This document shows positions 22,601 to 37,497 of a DNA stretch of 64,000 nucleotides, piece by piece. The notes beneath the pieces are model-generated. The model did no database searches. It worked only from the letters and a program-made list of their open reading frames with translations, and had not been told where the DNA came from. The stretch's first letter is position 1, and each line of letters opens with the position of its first letter. This DNA is from Tiliqua scincoides (taxonomy: Eukaryota > Chordata > Lepidosauria > Squamata > Scincidae): NCBI RefSeq assembly GCF_035046505.1, contig NC_089821.1:196006377-196070376 (forward strand). The letters are read 5' to 3'. Position numbers and translations under genes: made by a program.

Positions 22601-25600
22601 TGAGTAGACGTACATAGGATAGGATTGGAAGTTACCTTAAAGTGAAAACTCTGGTAACAGAATAGCTTTAGAATTCTGTTTGGTATTGAATTGAAGTCAG
22701 TAATAGGAAGTCGGGTAATAAGATTTCTGCCTTAATATTGCAGTTCTGTACATGCTTCCTTGCGATTAAGGCCCATTGAACTAAGTGGAGCTTACTTCTG
22801 AGCAAATAGGCCCAGGATGAGTTACATGTTTCTTCTTCTTAAAGTGTTTCTGATTAATATAGGATTATTTGCATTAACCAGTTTCAAAGAATAGTAGGAC
22901 AAGTAATTTAATTACAATACTTTCATTTTAAAGCTTACTATTCATTTCTTTAAAATAGAATAGCAGCAATTAAATGTTGAGTTTATAAAGAGCGTAAAAT
23001 AGTCTTTACAAGTTAGCTTTCACCAAAATATAACCTTTTGTATTAAAAATTCTTATGACAGCAAGCCTAAAACCAAGAGGGCCAAAAGGTTTCTTGAGAA
23101 GAGAGAACCCAAGCTCACAGAAAATACAAAGAATGCTATGATAATAAAAGGTGGAAATGCAAGCTCAACGGTAACTGCAGCACTCAAAGACATTGTGAGT
23201 ATGTTTGGAAATATTTGTACATGTGGAGTTAAGAGTGATGTGGAAAAGTGACATGGAAATTATGTACTAGAAATATGGATGAAATTGTAAGCATTCACAC
23301 CTAGTGGATAGTACCCCAGTCTTTGCCCTGCTTTGGTTGTAGTGAAATTGATAGGATACTTCTGCAACATAATCCTTTGCTCGTTTGTTTAGAATTAAAT
23401 CCTGTTAAGTTTAATGGTGCTTATTTCTACATAAGCATATATAGGCTTGCTGCAGTGTAGTGCAAGCCTAGCTATGCTTACTCAAAAGTAAATCCCACTG
23501 AGTTCAGTGGAGTTTACTCCCAAGTAAGTGTGAGTAGGATTGCAGTCTTAACTTGAAAATATAGAATTCTGTACAAAATCCTTAATAGTATTTTTAATTA
23601 TGAGATGTTTATGAGACTGCTATATTAATATATTGGATTCTGGTAATGTTATATTTGTTTTAATGAGCTGTCTAGCCACCTTTAGACATATAAGCTTTTT
23701 GGGGAAAGCTCTGTTTGTTTAGTCCCCCATGATGACTTTAATCCCACAGGCTATGGATTTATTAATAAGGCTACTCCATGCAGAGCAGAATATCCTCGTA
23801 TTGCAAACATTGGATTAGAAATAACTAGTAGTATATAACCATGAGTACTGTATCTGGCTGTGGCAGTTGGAGCTCCACAAATCTGTGAGGCACTTTCCTT
23901 AACTGATGATGGAAGTTCAGCTTATATGCAAGGCTGCTTGAATGAAACCCTTCTGCTGAAGGCCCAATCCTATCCAACTTTCCAGCATAGCCAAAATGTA
24001 GCCCCAAGGTAAGGGAACAAACATTCCCTTACCTTGAGGAGGACTATGTGACTGCCTCCCCACCACAGGATGCAGCCCACAGCCTGCTGGCACAGCTATA
24101 TCAGCACTGGACAATTGGATAGGATTGGGCCTTGAATCTCTTTTAAATGGCGGTTTTTACTCCTGGCTTTGCATTGCAACCTCCATAGACCAGACTTCAT
24201 TCATCTGTAACTTAGATTTAAGCAAGCTGATGCCGCCCCCCACCATTGAAACATAGGTAAAGGAAAGAGATTTTTCTGAAACCTGCTGTCTCTGAATAAT
24301 CTCTGTTTCGTCTCTGCTTTTCTGCCTTATCTTGATTTTTTAAAAAATATATATTTTCTACCCTATTTTTGAGGGCACAGTGTGTTTTACAGCAACCTTT
24401 AATAGTATATTTGGGTATATCTCTCTCTTGTATGGCCTGTTTTGTTGTGAGTTCTTTTAATAGATTAGGGTAGATTAGAAAGGAGACTTAGAGATGGCAG
24501 AGAAATTAAATGAGTTCTTTGCATCTGTCTTCACCGCAGAAGACCTCGGGCAGATACCGCTGCCCAAACAGCCCCTCCTAACCGAGGAGTTAAGTCAGAT
24601 AGAGGTTAAAAGAGAAGATGTTTCAGACCTCATTGATAAATTAAAGATCAATAAGTCACCGGGCCCTGATGGCATCCACCCAAGGGTTATTAAGGAATTG
24701 AAGAATGAAGTTGCAGACCTCTTGACTAAGGTATGCAACTTGTCCCTCAAAACGGCCATGGTGCCAGAAGATTGGAGGATAGCAAATGTCACGCCTATTT
24801 TTAAAAAGGGAAAGAGGGGGGACCCGGGAAACTATAGGCCGGTCAGCCTAACATCCATACCGGGTAAGATGGTGGAATGCCTCATCAAAGATAGGATCTC
24901 AAAACACATAGACGAACAGGCCTTGCTGAGGGAGAGTCAGCATGGCTTCTGTGAGGGTAAGTCTTGCCTCACGAACCTTATAGAATTCTTTGAAAAGGTC
25001 AACAGGCATGTGGATGCGGGAGAACCCGTGGACATTATATATCTGGACTTTCAGAAGGCGTTTGACACGGTCCCTCACCAAAGGCTACTGAAAAAACTCC
25101 ACAGTCAGGGAATTAGAGGACAGATCCTCTCGTGGATTGAGAACTGGTTGGAGGCCAGGAAGCAGAGAGTGGGTGTCAATGGGCAATTTTCACAATGGAG
25201 AGAGGTGAAAAGCGGTGTGCCCCAAGGATCTGTCCTGGGACCGGTGCTTTTCAACCTCTTCATAAATGACCTGGAGACAGGGTTGAGCAGTGAAGTGGCT
25301 AAGTTTGCAGACGACACCAAACTTTTCCGAATGGTAAAGACCAGAAGTGATTGTGAGGAGCTCCAGAAGGATCTCTCCAGACTGGCAGAATGGGCAGCAA
25401 AATGGCAGATGCGCTTCAATGTCAGTAAGTGTAAAGTCATGCACATTGGGGCAAAAAATCAAAACTTTAGATATAGGCTGATGGGTTCTGAGCTGTCTGT
25501 GACAGATCAGGAGAGAGATCTTGGGGTGGTGGTGGACAGGTCGATGAGAGTGTCGACCCAATGTGCGGCAGCAGTGAAGAAGGCCAATTCTATGCTTGGG

Positions 25601-28600
25601 ATCATTAGGAAGGGTATTGAGAACAAAACGGCTAGTATTATAATGCCGTTGTACAAATCTATGGTAAGGCCACACCTGGAGTATTGTGTCCAGTTCTGGT
25701 CGTCGCATCTCAAAAAAGACATAGTGGAAATGGAAAAGGTGCAAAAGAGAGCGACTAAGATGATTACGGGGCTGGGGCACCTTCCTTATGAGGAAAGGCT
25801 ACGGCGTTTGGGCCTCTTCAGCCTAGAAAAGAGACGCCTGAGGGGGGACATGATTGAGACATACAAAATTATGCATGGGAGGGATAGAGTGGATAGAGAG
25901 ATGCTCTTTACACTCTCACATAATACCAGAACCAGGGGACATCCACTAAAATTGAGTGTTGGGCGGGTTAGGACAGACAGAAGAAAATTTTTCTTTACTC
26001 AGCGTGTGGTCGGTCTATGGAACTCCTTGCCACAGGTTGTGGTGCTGGCGTCTAGCCTAGACGCCTTTGAAAAGGGATTGGACAAGTTTCTGGAGGAAAA
26101 ATCCATTATGGGGTACAAGCCATGATGTGTATGTGCAACCTCCTGATTTTAGAAATGGGTTATGTCAGAATGCCAGATGCAAGGGAGGGCACCAGGATGA
26201 GGTCTCTTGTTATCTGGTGTGCTCCCTGGGGCATTTGGTGGGCCGCTGTGAGATACAGGAAGCTGGACTAGATGGGCCTGTGGCCTGATCCAGTGGGGCT
26301 GTTCTTATGTTCTTATGGTAATTGGATGGGTGAGGAAAGTGTCATTTTAAAATAGTGAGTAAAAGAACACCCCCCCCCCAACAGATAACAATGAGCTCGT
26401 TTGAACATGGAAAAGGGAACAGCAGAAGCATCATTATGTGGATGTTCCATGGACACTGTGATGGGGGAACAGTCAGTTATGCTTATTCAGGATTGGGTGT
26501 GTGATGAGTCTCCAGCAAGAAGAGTTCAAGATGCACCTCCATGCTGGAAGTGAGATTGTGGTTGTGTATCCCTTACTGTCACTGCTGCATGCTTCCTTCA
26601 GAAAGCAACAGGGAACTTGCAGAGCTCCCCAGTAGACCCATTATTGGAAGCCTGTAGGCAACCTGAAAGGATGGTGATCTCCCTCAGGTACTTGTTATTC
26701 GGGACTTTGCTTTAATTGTGTACTACTGGGGATGGAGCTCTAGCTCAGTGGAAGAGCACATGCTTTCTGTGCAGAAAGTCCCTGGTTCAATTTCTGGCAT
26801 CTCCAGAGATGTAAATGATCCTGTTTGGATCCCTGAAGAGCTGTTGCTGTTCAGAGTAGACAAGACTGATGGACAAGTGGTGTGATTCAGAATTAGGTCA
26901 CTTCCAATGTTGTTCAAAACAGGCAGATTTCCCTGGTATTTAAAGTCATCAGTGTAGCATGTTTCACTCTAAAATACTCTCTTTAACTTCAGGTTTGTTT
27001 TGTTTTGGCAGTATGCTCTGAAAAAGCCCTTTGCTGTACTGTATAAAAAGTAAGTGGTATTTTCCTTTGTTAATCAAATCTGCTTATTTAGCATTTGAAC
27101 AGCAGCTTAAACTATATGTATTTTTTTCTTTCTTTCTAAAACAATATGTAGTTCACTCATATGCCAATATGACAGAATACCTGAAGTGTGGAAACACCTA
27201 GCAATAACAGAGGATACACATTCTTGTGCTTCTGTAGCCTACCATCTGTATTTTGGTTTACATACAAGTTGGCCCAGAATAGAGATATGTAGCTGCTCAG
27301 TGGGAATTATTAGTCAGTGGTTCTCTTCATGGCTGCAGTGCTTACTTTTTATAATAACTAACTGCCCCATCTCAAATATATCATAATTGATGTTCAGTTG
27401 AGCAAAGTACTCGCAACCTTATGTATATACAATTCTGATACATTGAAAGACTTACTTTGCCACTCAAGTCATCTTTGTATAAAAACTGGAGGGCCAAGAT
27501 ATTATTGGACATATCAGAACAGTGATCTTGAAAGCTGATTCCCTTGAAAATCACTCTCCTACTTGGCAGTGTAGATATGGCTTGTGTGAGATGGTTGCCT
27601 CCTTTGCATGTGAGATGATCAAGTCATAGTTAGCATGTCAGATTAGGACAACCTGCAATCAAAGCCCCCCTCCATCATGAAGCTCCCTAGGCTGAGAGTT
27701 ATGATCTCAGCTTACCTCACAGGCTTGTTGTGAGGATAAGGGAATAGGGGGAGGAAGAACAATGAACACTACTCTGAGCTATCTGGAGGACAGGCAAGGT
27801 ATAACATGTGGATGTTACTTCTGTTTGGTGGATATTGTTTTGATGCTGTGAACATTGGCTGATGCAAGAAACTACGGAAGTACACTTTTCCCTCTCTATA
27901 TGTACCTAATCCATTCCTGAAAAGTCCTTACATTAATTTCAATGAGAAAAATTCTAACTTGTTCCAAAGCCATTCCAAGTTCACCTTAAATGCTTAAGTA
28001 CCATAAGAAAAATATCACATAATGCAATAAAATAGAATAAATAACACTGAATAACAAAATTATACAGCATAAATAGTTAAAGTTGATGATGAAAATGTTT
28101 CAGAAGTTCTAACATCAGATAATTTGCAATCTCTGAGCAACTCTCTTATGTTCCACTTATTTTTCCACCTTTCCCATGATTTTTTTTTATCTTCTTCTGT
28201 TCTTTAGGACCCATATTCCCAATAATCTGTAAAAATACAACCACAAAAATAGATATACTGTAAAAGGGAGTGTGTGATGTATGTGCCTTAAAAGCATGAG
28301 GTCACACTACCCATCAGGCAGTGCATCTCGCACAGAGGGTACCTCTTCTCCAGCTGTGCTTCATCCTCCAGGGGTCCTGAAGAGCACTTCCCCTAAAGCC
28401 CGCAGGACCACACCTGAGAAAGGGAGTGCTTCTGGTCCTCTGAACCAGCAAGAGAAATCCAAAACTTGATCTAACCTCCTAGATCTCTTTGTTGGGCATG
28501 TGAGGCAAATTTGTTCTCTTCTCTGTCTCTTGAACTCTAAAGGGAGGTGTACCCGTTGAGTAAAATGGAAGGTAGGCCTTGCCTTCTTGAGTGACTTGGT

Positions 28601-31600
28601 CCTCCCCCACCATTCCCAGACCTTATATTTAAAATTGTGTTATGGATAAAAAGCAATACGTGCAGTATGGATACATGAAAATCTGTATAGCGAAAGTACT
28701 TATAAAGGGAAGAGCGTACTACTAGGTGCAACGCATAATTAACCTATGGTTTATTAGAATTGGTAGTTATGATGGCTAGGTACTGCGGTATTCAGAAAGG
28801 ATTAGATTTTAATGGATGGATCAGGAGTAATAAGCTGTGATAGCAATGGGGGCATAATACCAGATGCTGGGGACAATTGCCTACTTCCCAGGAGCATCTG
28901 ATTGGTCATGCTTGGAGATGGTATGGTTGTTTTGAGGAACATTTATGTATACAGTATATAATACATAAGTGATGTTCCAGTTCTGATGGGAGAAGGGCCC
29001 TTCAGTTTAGTGTGTCTGTAATTGCACAATGGAGAACATTGCAGGCTTGTCATGCTAGAAATCCAGAGGTAACTAAAGATGGCCTCTTTTTCTTCTCTTT
29101 AGAAAAAATATTACCAGACCTTTTGAAGATCAAACATCTCTGGTGAGTATAAAAGACAGTTTCCCATTTAGAACAAGAAAGCTGTCCTGTGTAAAAAAGA
29201 CTAAAATGGCAAAATAGAGTAGTAAGATTCAGAAGAGGGAGACTTCAGAAATTCTGTGGAATTAAGGGGGTTGGTAGATGACCCATTCTTATTGTGTTCT
29301 GGTAAAAATAAATCCTTCTGTTTGGTTTCTCTCTTTTTTTTTCTCCTTTCTGTACCAGAGTAATTCTCTAGCAGTGTTCTTCTTTGCCTCTAGGCAGAGC
29401 TGTTGTAGAGGAGATGAAGAATCCGCTTGGTTTACTCAACATCCATGCCTATATCTTTGTGCTGTGAAAAGGCAAATAGGGCTAAGAAGCAGTTTCCATG
29501 CTGGACAGGAAGATGCTGTGCCTTGAGGAACATGCAAAATATTTTAAATTAGAGCCTTGTTAAATGATATTGCTTCCATAGGCTCATCTTGACAAGGCTG
29601 CATGGAGAAGGGCATGCAACAATTGTGTGTGTGTGTGTGTGTTTTTTAAATAGCTGCAATATTATCATTTTTATTGTATAGCTATCCTCATTCTTGAGGC
29701 AGGTAACAAAAGCCACTCTCTCAGCTAGGAAGAATAAATTTAAATATATTGAGTTGTAGCCAAAGATGTCTGCATAGGTGACACCCTCCCACCTCCTGCC
29801 TCGGCTTTCTGCCCAGTCTTCTTGCAACTATCCAGCACTGTTCTGGAGCAGGAGCTTTTGGGAGAAGGCCAGAGCATCAGTCCTGTTTCATCAGTGGAAT
29901 TTTGCTTATACTGCTCTGAATTCAGCCCAGCAGTGTTTTCCATACTTTGTCTGACAGAACCACTAAGATTATATACTCTAGAAATAATATTACAGTATTT
30001 TTAATAACTGAACAGGTAACTCTACTCCCACTTTGTAGCTAATATTAATTAGGTCAGCAGATGGACTTTATTTTATTTTTCACATTTTTATGCTGCCCTT
30101 CTTGCAAACTTTAAACAACCCATGCATTCTTCTCCTTTGGCAAGATTTAAAGCTGTTCATAAGCAAGAAATACTTCTGAGGAATTAGAAATCTGCTTCGA
30201 AAGGTGCCTTTTCAGTTATCTGATGCCAAACCTTTAAGTACATTTGCAATCTGTAAACTTTTTTCATTAACAGGAATTTTTTTCCAAGAAGTCAGATTCT
30301 TCTTTGTTCCTGTTTGGATCACACAATAAGAAGAGACCTAATAATTTGATAATAGGTAAGTTTTTGATGGGGTGGAAGAAGTACAACAATAATATCCAAC
30401 TTCTAAATTTGGAATGAGGAAAATGGGTCTGGAACCTTCCTATAGAATCCTGGAAGTTTTATTTTTAGTTGTTTGTTTGTTCTTTCCAAAACTAGAGAAA
30501 GTGGTCATATGTGTGAAAGTTCAGAAACCAGATTTGGTTTGCATTGTCCTAAACTCAGGGCGCAATCCTAACTGCGCCCTATGCCGGCCCAAGTTCCTTG
30601 GCACGTAAGGCACATTTGCACCTGCTCAGGAGGAAGCCAGGCTGGCGCTTCAAGAAGCACCAGCCTGTGGAGGCTGACGGAAGCCTCCGCGCCAGCTTCC
30701 TCCCAGCTCCTTGCATCGGCTTGGATGATCCAACACAAGGACAAAAGGTAGGCATGGGCGAGGCAGGGAGGAGGAGGGAGGGATGCATTCCTGGGCGGTG
30801 GGCAGCCCTGGGGGCGGGTGGGCAGGCAGGCAGGGAGCGGGAGGCAGAGCTGGGATCTGGCAGTTATGCTGGATTTCAACCCCCTTTCCTGGGGAGAATG
30901 GAGCGACTTTAAGCTGCTCCACTCTCCTTAGACTTGTGCCACCTCAAGAGGTGGCGCAAGTCCGAGAAGACCCATTGGGGTCAGCAGACCTTACCCAGAG
31001 GTAAGGGGAAATGTTTCCCTTTACCTTTGGCTACACCGCTTATGGCCCCTGTCCTGTGCTGGATATAGCACAAGCCCCTTGGCTTGCCTGTTCCAGCGCA
31101 GGATAGGATTGCGCTTTCAGTCTCATTTTTGCACCATGTATATGAGGAGTTGGAACTGTTGCAGTGCTCTTGGTCACTCTTAATGACAAAGGAGCTGTCA
31201 TAGTGTCCTCTTAGTATTGATCATTTATTTAATACTTCTGATTGACGAGGTCCTTCAGTGCTTTGTTGTGTGTACCCTTGTGATAAATTTGGGAGTGAGA
31301 TGGTGACCAAGGCTATATGATGAGTCTGTAACAGAAGTGATAAAACTGGCTATACTTAGCTTTCCCAACATATCAAGATTCCTCTCCTGAAGCAAGATAA
31401 TGTGCAGTCAAGGATGTGCGTGGCTTACGCATAGGAGGGAGAGAGTGAGTTACCAGTGCCAACTTGCTTAGCATGAACTAGAGCCATAAATGCACCATTA
31501 AGTGGCATCCTAACTAGTGCTTCTGCCACTGGAAGCTCCCTCTGTGGACAGAAAGAGTGTTCCTTGTGCCAGATTAAGAATGTCTTCTGTTTGTGAAAGA

Positions 31601-34600
31601 AACTCTTGGCAGTGGACATGCTAGTCAAGATGCCACCCATCAACTGCAATGTTGCTGCACATTGGCTTTCAAAATGCAGCTCTTGGCTGAGCAGGCTTGA
31701 CCAAAGATCATGTTTGATTATTTTTTTTTTGTAGGTCGCATGTATGATTATCATGTTCTGGATATGGTTGAACTTGGCATTGAGAAGTTTGTAGGTCTCG
31801 GGGAGATCAAGGTAAGATGGCTTTAAATAACTCCAGCCCATCTGTAACATCCATTAGTTGTTGTTATTGTAACCTTTATTGGCATATACATACATCAAAA
31901 CAATATACGAATAAAATTCAAAATTTATATAAGATCAGAAGATGGCTCCATAATCCATAAATGCATGTCACACACAGGAAAAATCCAATAGTCAATAGTG
32001 CCCCCATTAGCTGATCTCATACAGGGCTAAGCTTCCAGTCTCATTTCCCGCGTATTTATGACTGTGGTGACAAAACAAGAGATGTTGATAAGAGTTTCTC
32101 CCTTCTCTGCTGACAAAAGTGCTTGTAGCACATCTGCCTCTGCCCATCCCCGGAAGCGCGCTAGGATGGGCATAAGATGTTTCTGACGCTGGGTCTTATG
32201 CAAGGGACAGAACAAAAGGATATGTTCAACTGACTCCACATGGTTCAGATCACAAAGACAGAGCCTTGTGGAAAGAGGTATCCCTTTGAACCGGCCCCAT
32301 AGAAGGGGATTACATCTTGCCAGCATGAAGTCTCTTCTTAACTGCGGATTATACAGCTGGGATAAATAAAATGGCATCCTGCCTAACTGAACGGGTACGT
32401 GAAAGTGCAATGGGGAGCCGGAGGTGTTAGCCAAACTCATTAGCTCTTGACATTCAATGTCCATGATTCTCTTCCTGACAACTCTATATGCTGCTGTTTG
32501 ACACAACATACCCAGACACTCAATATCGAGACCAACTGATTTTAACTTGGTGTGTAAAATGGTGATCCCACAAGGCAGGACCGAGTCTGATACCAATTGG
32601 AACATCAGACTGTCACTGACCACATTGAAAAGGATACCAAGCCAAAACTTTGCAAATCTTAGCAATGCCATTGTGTTCAAGCTGATAAGACCTGTCTCAA
32701 GGCATAAAACGGAGTAAGGGCATCTCACATGCCTAAAATTTTCCTAAGGAAAATAGATTGAATACACTCCATAGCTAGACTGAACCAGACCTTGAACCAG
32801 ACCAGAACACCATATAAAACTTGAGTAACAGTCTTGGCTTTGAAAACCTTCAGGGCTGCCGGAACATATCTGTTGCCCTGGGTATGATAAAATTGTGCAA
32901 TTGCGGATGATGAAAGCTTAGCCAAGTTAAGCACTGAGCTGCGATGAAAAGCCCATGAGTGCCTATAATGAAATGTAATACCCAAGTATTTAAACTGGCG
33001 GACTTGCTCAATCTTATTACCCTTACAGATCCATCTGTAAGACTTCCAACTCTTTGCAAAGATCATAACTTTGGACTTGGTATAATTAATCTCCAGCTTG
33101 TTGGTTGCTAGATATTCAGCACATTTGTTAAGCAACCTCAAAAGGCCAACGCAGGTGCAAGATATTAGAGCCATGTCATCTGCATATAAAAGCAGTGGCA
33201 CCTGAAGGTTGCCCAGCTTAGAACAATGGCTTAGGAGGCTGTTGACATTCTCCAAGGCTGAAGCGAGGTCATTCATAAACAGGTTGAACAGTAGAGGTGC
33301 CAGGATGCAACCCTGTTTGACCCCTTTATTGGTAGTTATTTTCTGGGAACATCCATCCATTAGTTGTTGGTTGGTTGCTCAGATGAAATTAAGGGAAGGG
33401 GAGGAGATAGTCAAAGCTGTCTTTCATTGGGCATTGGTTATAAACGTGCAAACTTACTTATAGTATAGCTCTAGGTGGTGGTGTACTTGGATACAGAAGG
33501 AATGAGAGCAGACCACTGTCCCCTGTACTGGCATGCTCCATAATCCTACACCATCTCTTATCCAGTACACTGTTTGCAGAGTATATAGTGTGATAGGGGT
33601 GACTTGCATCACACATGCCTTGGTTCCCTGGTGAGGTCTCTCCCTGCCCCTCCCAGTGCCTCAGATTCCTCAGAAGGTCAGGGGTTGAATCACCTCTAGT
33701 TCCCACGGTTGTTTTGAGAGTAACAAGGAACTTTACACCCAGCCCTGAGCTCTTGAGAGCTGGGATAAAAATGTTGATGACAATAAGAACATAAGTGTGT
33801 TTCCCTCTAATTTCATGGGAGTGAACTTCACCTTTTCCTCATTTGTCCCATTTCATGTTTTCTATGATATTGCTGCTCCCTTTACCTTTATGTGCAAATG
33901 TTTATATGACAGAACAGCAAGTGCCCTGAAGGAACAAAGCCCATGTTGATATTTGCGGGCGATGCATTTGACATAAATGAAGAACACAGAAGATTAAAAA
34001 GCCTTCTTATTGGTAAGCATTTTAAATGAACATCTTTGTGTAGTGAGCACAGTGAGAGCTGTGATGTTTTAATCTCTGGGATGACATTTGGTTATGTGAA
34101 AATTTGAAAAATGCTGCTTTGTAAAATTATGTTATTGCGACAGTCTGTATTTAATTGCTTATTTTAGTTCAGTTTTGAAACCTGTCTTCTGGTCAGTAAT
34201 CCAGAGGTTTGGGAGTGGCAGGGATGATGACATCTTTGTCCCAAAATGAAAGAACTGATCTTCAGACAAAAATAGCTGTGAGCTAAGATGAAAACCAAGC
34301 CTATGTCTGATTTAAATGCCTATCAATAAACTTTCAAACATGCCAAGACGAGGGATGATGCTTGCACTCAACACACCTTGTTACTGTGCACTCCCCAAGT
34401 TCCAGTAAGTTTGCAATTGTAGAGCAGCTCCTTGAGAAAACAAGCTGTGTGTGTAGCATCTTTGCAAGAAGTATTTTCCAGGAATTACTCCAGTAAACCC
34501 GCTTGGTTAAAAAACAAACTGCATTCCTAGAATTTCCACATTAAATGCTACCTAGGCTGAATTGTGTGGCAGTATGCTCCCTGATGGAGTAAACAGAGTC

Positions 34601-37443
34601 CCAGTTCTTCGTTATAGATGTCTGTCCCTGAACTGTTGGGCTTTACTACTGAAGCTGATTGTCTTTCTCAAGCTGGCTTGAATTTTCCTGCACGTACTTT
34701 ATAGACTACTGGACAGTATTCTGGAGCTAGACCAGATGATCACAGAGATCCTAGTCAGCATATCTCACTCATTTTTTTATTTTTTCCCCCCAAGTGCTCA
34801 GCAAATGGTATTGATGTTTTGTTCCATTTAGCAAAATGTAAAAGCAAACAAGTAAGTGGAGGAAGCCATTTACCCAGTAATAATGAATAATGTGCTAAGA
34901 CCATCAGGTACGCTGGATTTGCTAGTTTGACCTTTTGTGGAACTGTTGTGTAAAAGAAATGGCTTTTTTAAAAAGGCCACTGCCCTTGTAAATATCCCAT
35001 CTCACTTTATTTCAGAGGGAATATCAAATTTCAAGTGAACTCTGTTACCAAAGCTATGTTGACGACATTAATGTTCTTGGTAAACAACCAGCTTTCTGTT
35101 GACTTGTGAGCTATCAGCTGGGTTTGATGTTTGCCCATTTGAACAAGTCATGTGATAGTGGTATTGGGAAAGATAGTGGGATGGGAAAATGAGGTCACGA
35201 GTGTTATGCTAGGAGAGAAGAATGAGTTGAGTCTCTAAATCCTCTTAATTGTGTGTTTCTGTATTTAAATAATATACTGTGAGTGGGAATTGCAGCTTCC
35301 CAACACAGAGGTAATTTGGGGGTTTTCTCGCTCTTCTTTATATGCAAATACTGCATTTTGCAAAGTTACAAGTTGTTGTAGTCATTGTTGCCTGTGAAAG
35401 GAGCTTCCTGTGTTTTGACAGTGCCCCAGGGCATATTTCTTCATTCCCATTTCAATGTTAAGATTAATATTAGGCTAATGAGGGATAAATGATGCCTCTA
35501 AGAATTATTTCCTTCAGCAGCATTATTTGGCTGCATGGAGATAAGGAATGAGTTTAGGAGGTGTGTGCATGCACTCCCTTCCCCTCAGAACAGCTTTTCT
35601 GTTGGTGGCTCACCTTTGACAACACCAGTCACTTGTTGATGGTAAGGAGAAAGTAGTCAAGCTGCATGCACCAACTAGTGATCAGAGCCAACCATCCATT
35701 TGAATGGAAGCCCATATGCAACTATGGCATTGGGGAGAGTGGATTTCCCCTGGAGAGTGGATTTCCCCTGCCTGGAAAGTAACCTAATTCTACATGTTCA
35801 TCTCCCCTGCTAAATTATGGCCATTATGAAGTAAATTATGTCCTTTTTGCGGGGACTTCATGCAGTTCAGTGAAGCTGTTGGAATTTATCTTTAGACACA
35901 GTATTATCTTCAGAGCACAAGTATGCAGCTGGTCACTTTGTTCAAAGGCTGTAACCAAAATGCCATTTACTTGGAGTGCAATTTTAAGATTTAGAAAACA
36001 AAATGAGATTTGTTGAAGCTGTCCAATTGTTGGCATTATGAGAGCATGAAATGTTGGAAAAGTAAAGTGGGGAGTGTTGAGGCTGAAGCTGGCAAGACCT
36101 TCAAGAGGCCAACACTCTAAATTTTAGAGTCTAAAGCAAAAAAAAAAAAAAAGCCCTGCAGAGACTAAAATTTCTTATTTAGATTTTGATTTAATACAAC
36201 TCCTGTTGGTACAGAGCAATGGAATAGCATCAGTTAAGGATTCAAGGCCAAAAACTCTGGAAAATAATAATAATATATCTGTCCTGGCCTGGAAAAGCTT
36301 GACACCAAAATGTCAGGAAAATATTTTCTTTTGCTTTCTTAAGTTAGAAATTTAGTAATTCAGGAGGAATAGTGTGAAAACACTCTGTTGGCCAGTGGTA
36401 TATTTGCACTTCCAGTTTCTGGCTTTCTAAATAGTGGTTGCTTTTAGAAACTTATTTTGGCTGAAATGCTGAGGGAAAGAACAGAATAAGAAATACAGTT
36501 GACTCGGGAACTGAAGCTAGAGGAGAACTGAGCCCAGTGGACTTTGCCCTTTAAGTCTCTAGTTCATGTATTGATTCTTGTTTTTATTAACATGCCTTGT
36601 ACCCTGGTTCAAGGCCATGTTCTTCCTGTATGCTTGGCTAATGATACAGTTAGTTACTTGTGTGTGTTTCACTTGCAAGGGATATTAAGGTTTTGGTGTG
36701 ACAAGAGTGTCAGAATAAAGTGATGTCTTTCCCATGAGCCCCAGGAGCATTATGCCCCAGTTTACACACTAAAAAGCACTCTAAGTGATGAAAAATATGC
36801 AGGAGTGTGAGAAAAGTTTACATGACCTGGACACACCTCAGGTTTTTTTATTTTTTAGAAATTATTGGCTGCAATGTAAAGTTTAAAGAAAGTGGAAGTT
36901 ATCATACAGAGGTTAGAGAATACAGAGCATGTCTAGGGTTTGCAGTGACCTCAGTGGTTTTAATCACATACACACACTTTTTTCCCCCAACCCAAAGCCT
37001 CAAGAAGGTATGAACAAGATCGATACCAAAAAGATAACATCTCCTAATCTGAACTGCTGCATCAACACAAAATTGCAGGTGTGTTTGGAGCTATTTAGAC
37101 CTGAGTATCTTGGCTCAGGGGATCTTTTTCCGTTCCCTTAAATGTAAGATTCAGCATCCTACAGTGTTCTTTGTGAAACTGTCAAAACGTCTTTTGAGTG
37201 AATGTGCAGAGGGCTGAAACTGTATGGAGCGTGGGATATGGAAAAAATGTTTGACATCACTTGTACTTTAACTGCCAGATGTATAAAAATGGCATATACC
37301 TACTTTTTCCAAATTGGTTGTAAACAGAATGTCAAATTTAAGAAGAAAAAAAAGGGCCATTGATTAAACACTGTTAACACTCATTTTCTAAAAGCATAAC
37401 TTTTGCTACTGAAACATGTTTGCTAATATCTGCTGTTTTGTTA

Positions 37444-37497
<54 letters not shown>

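Noticed and set aside
24595-25780. Several minus-strand frames of up to 196 codons
   Set aside because: They are shadows of the CR1 reverse transcriptase frame on the + strand, with no independent motifs.
26741-26794. Possible tRNA gene
   Set aside because: A and B boxes are present, but no acceptor stem forms and the sequence continues into a SINE body.
30568-30922. Overlapping frames of about 100 codons on both strands
   Set aside because: They lie within a GC-rich MITE in RPF2 intron 5 and reflect composition.
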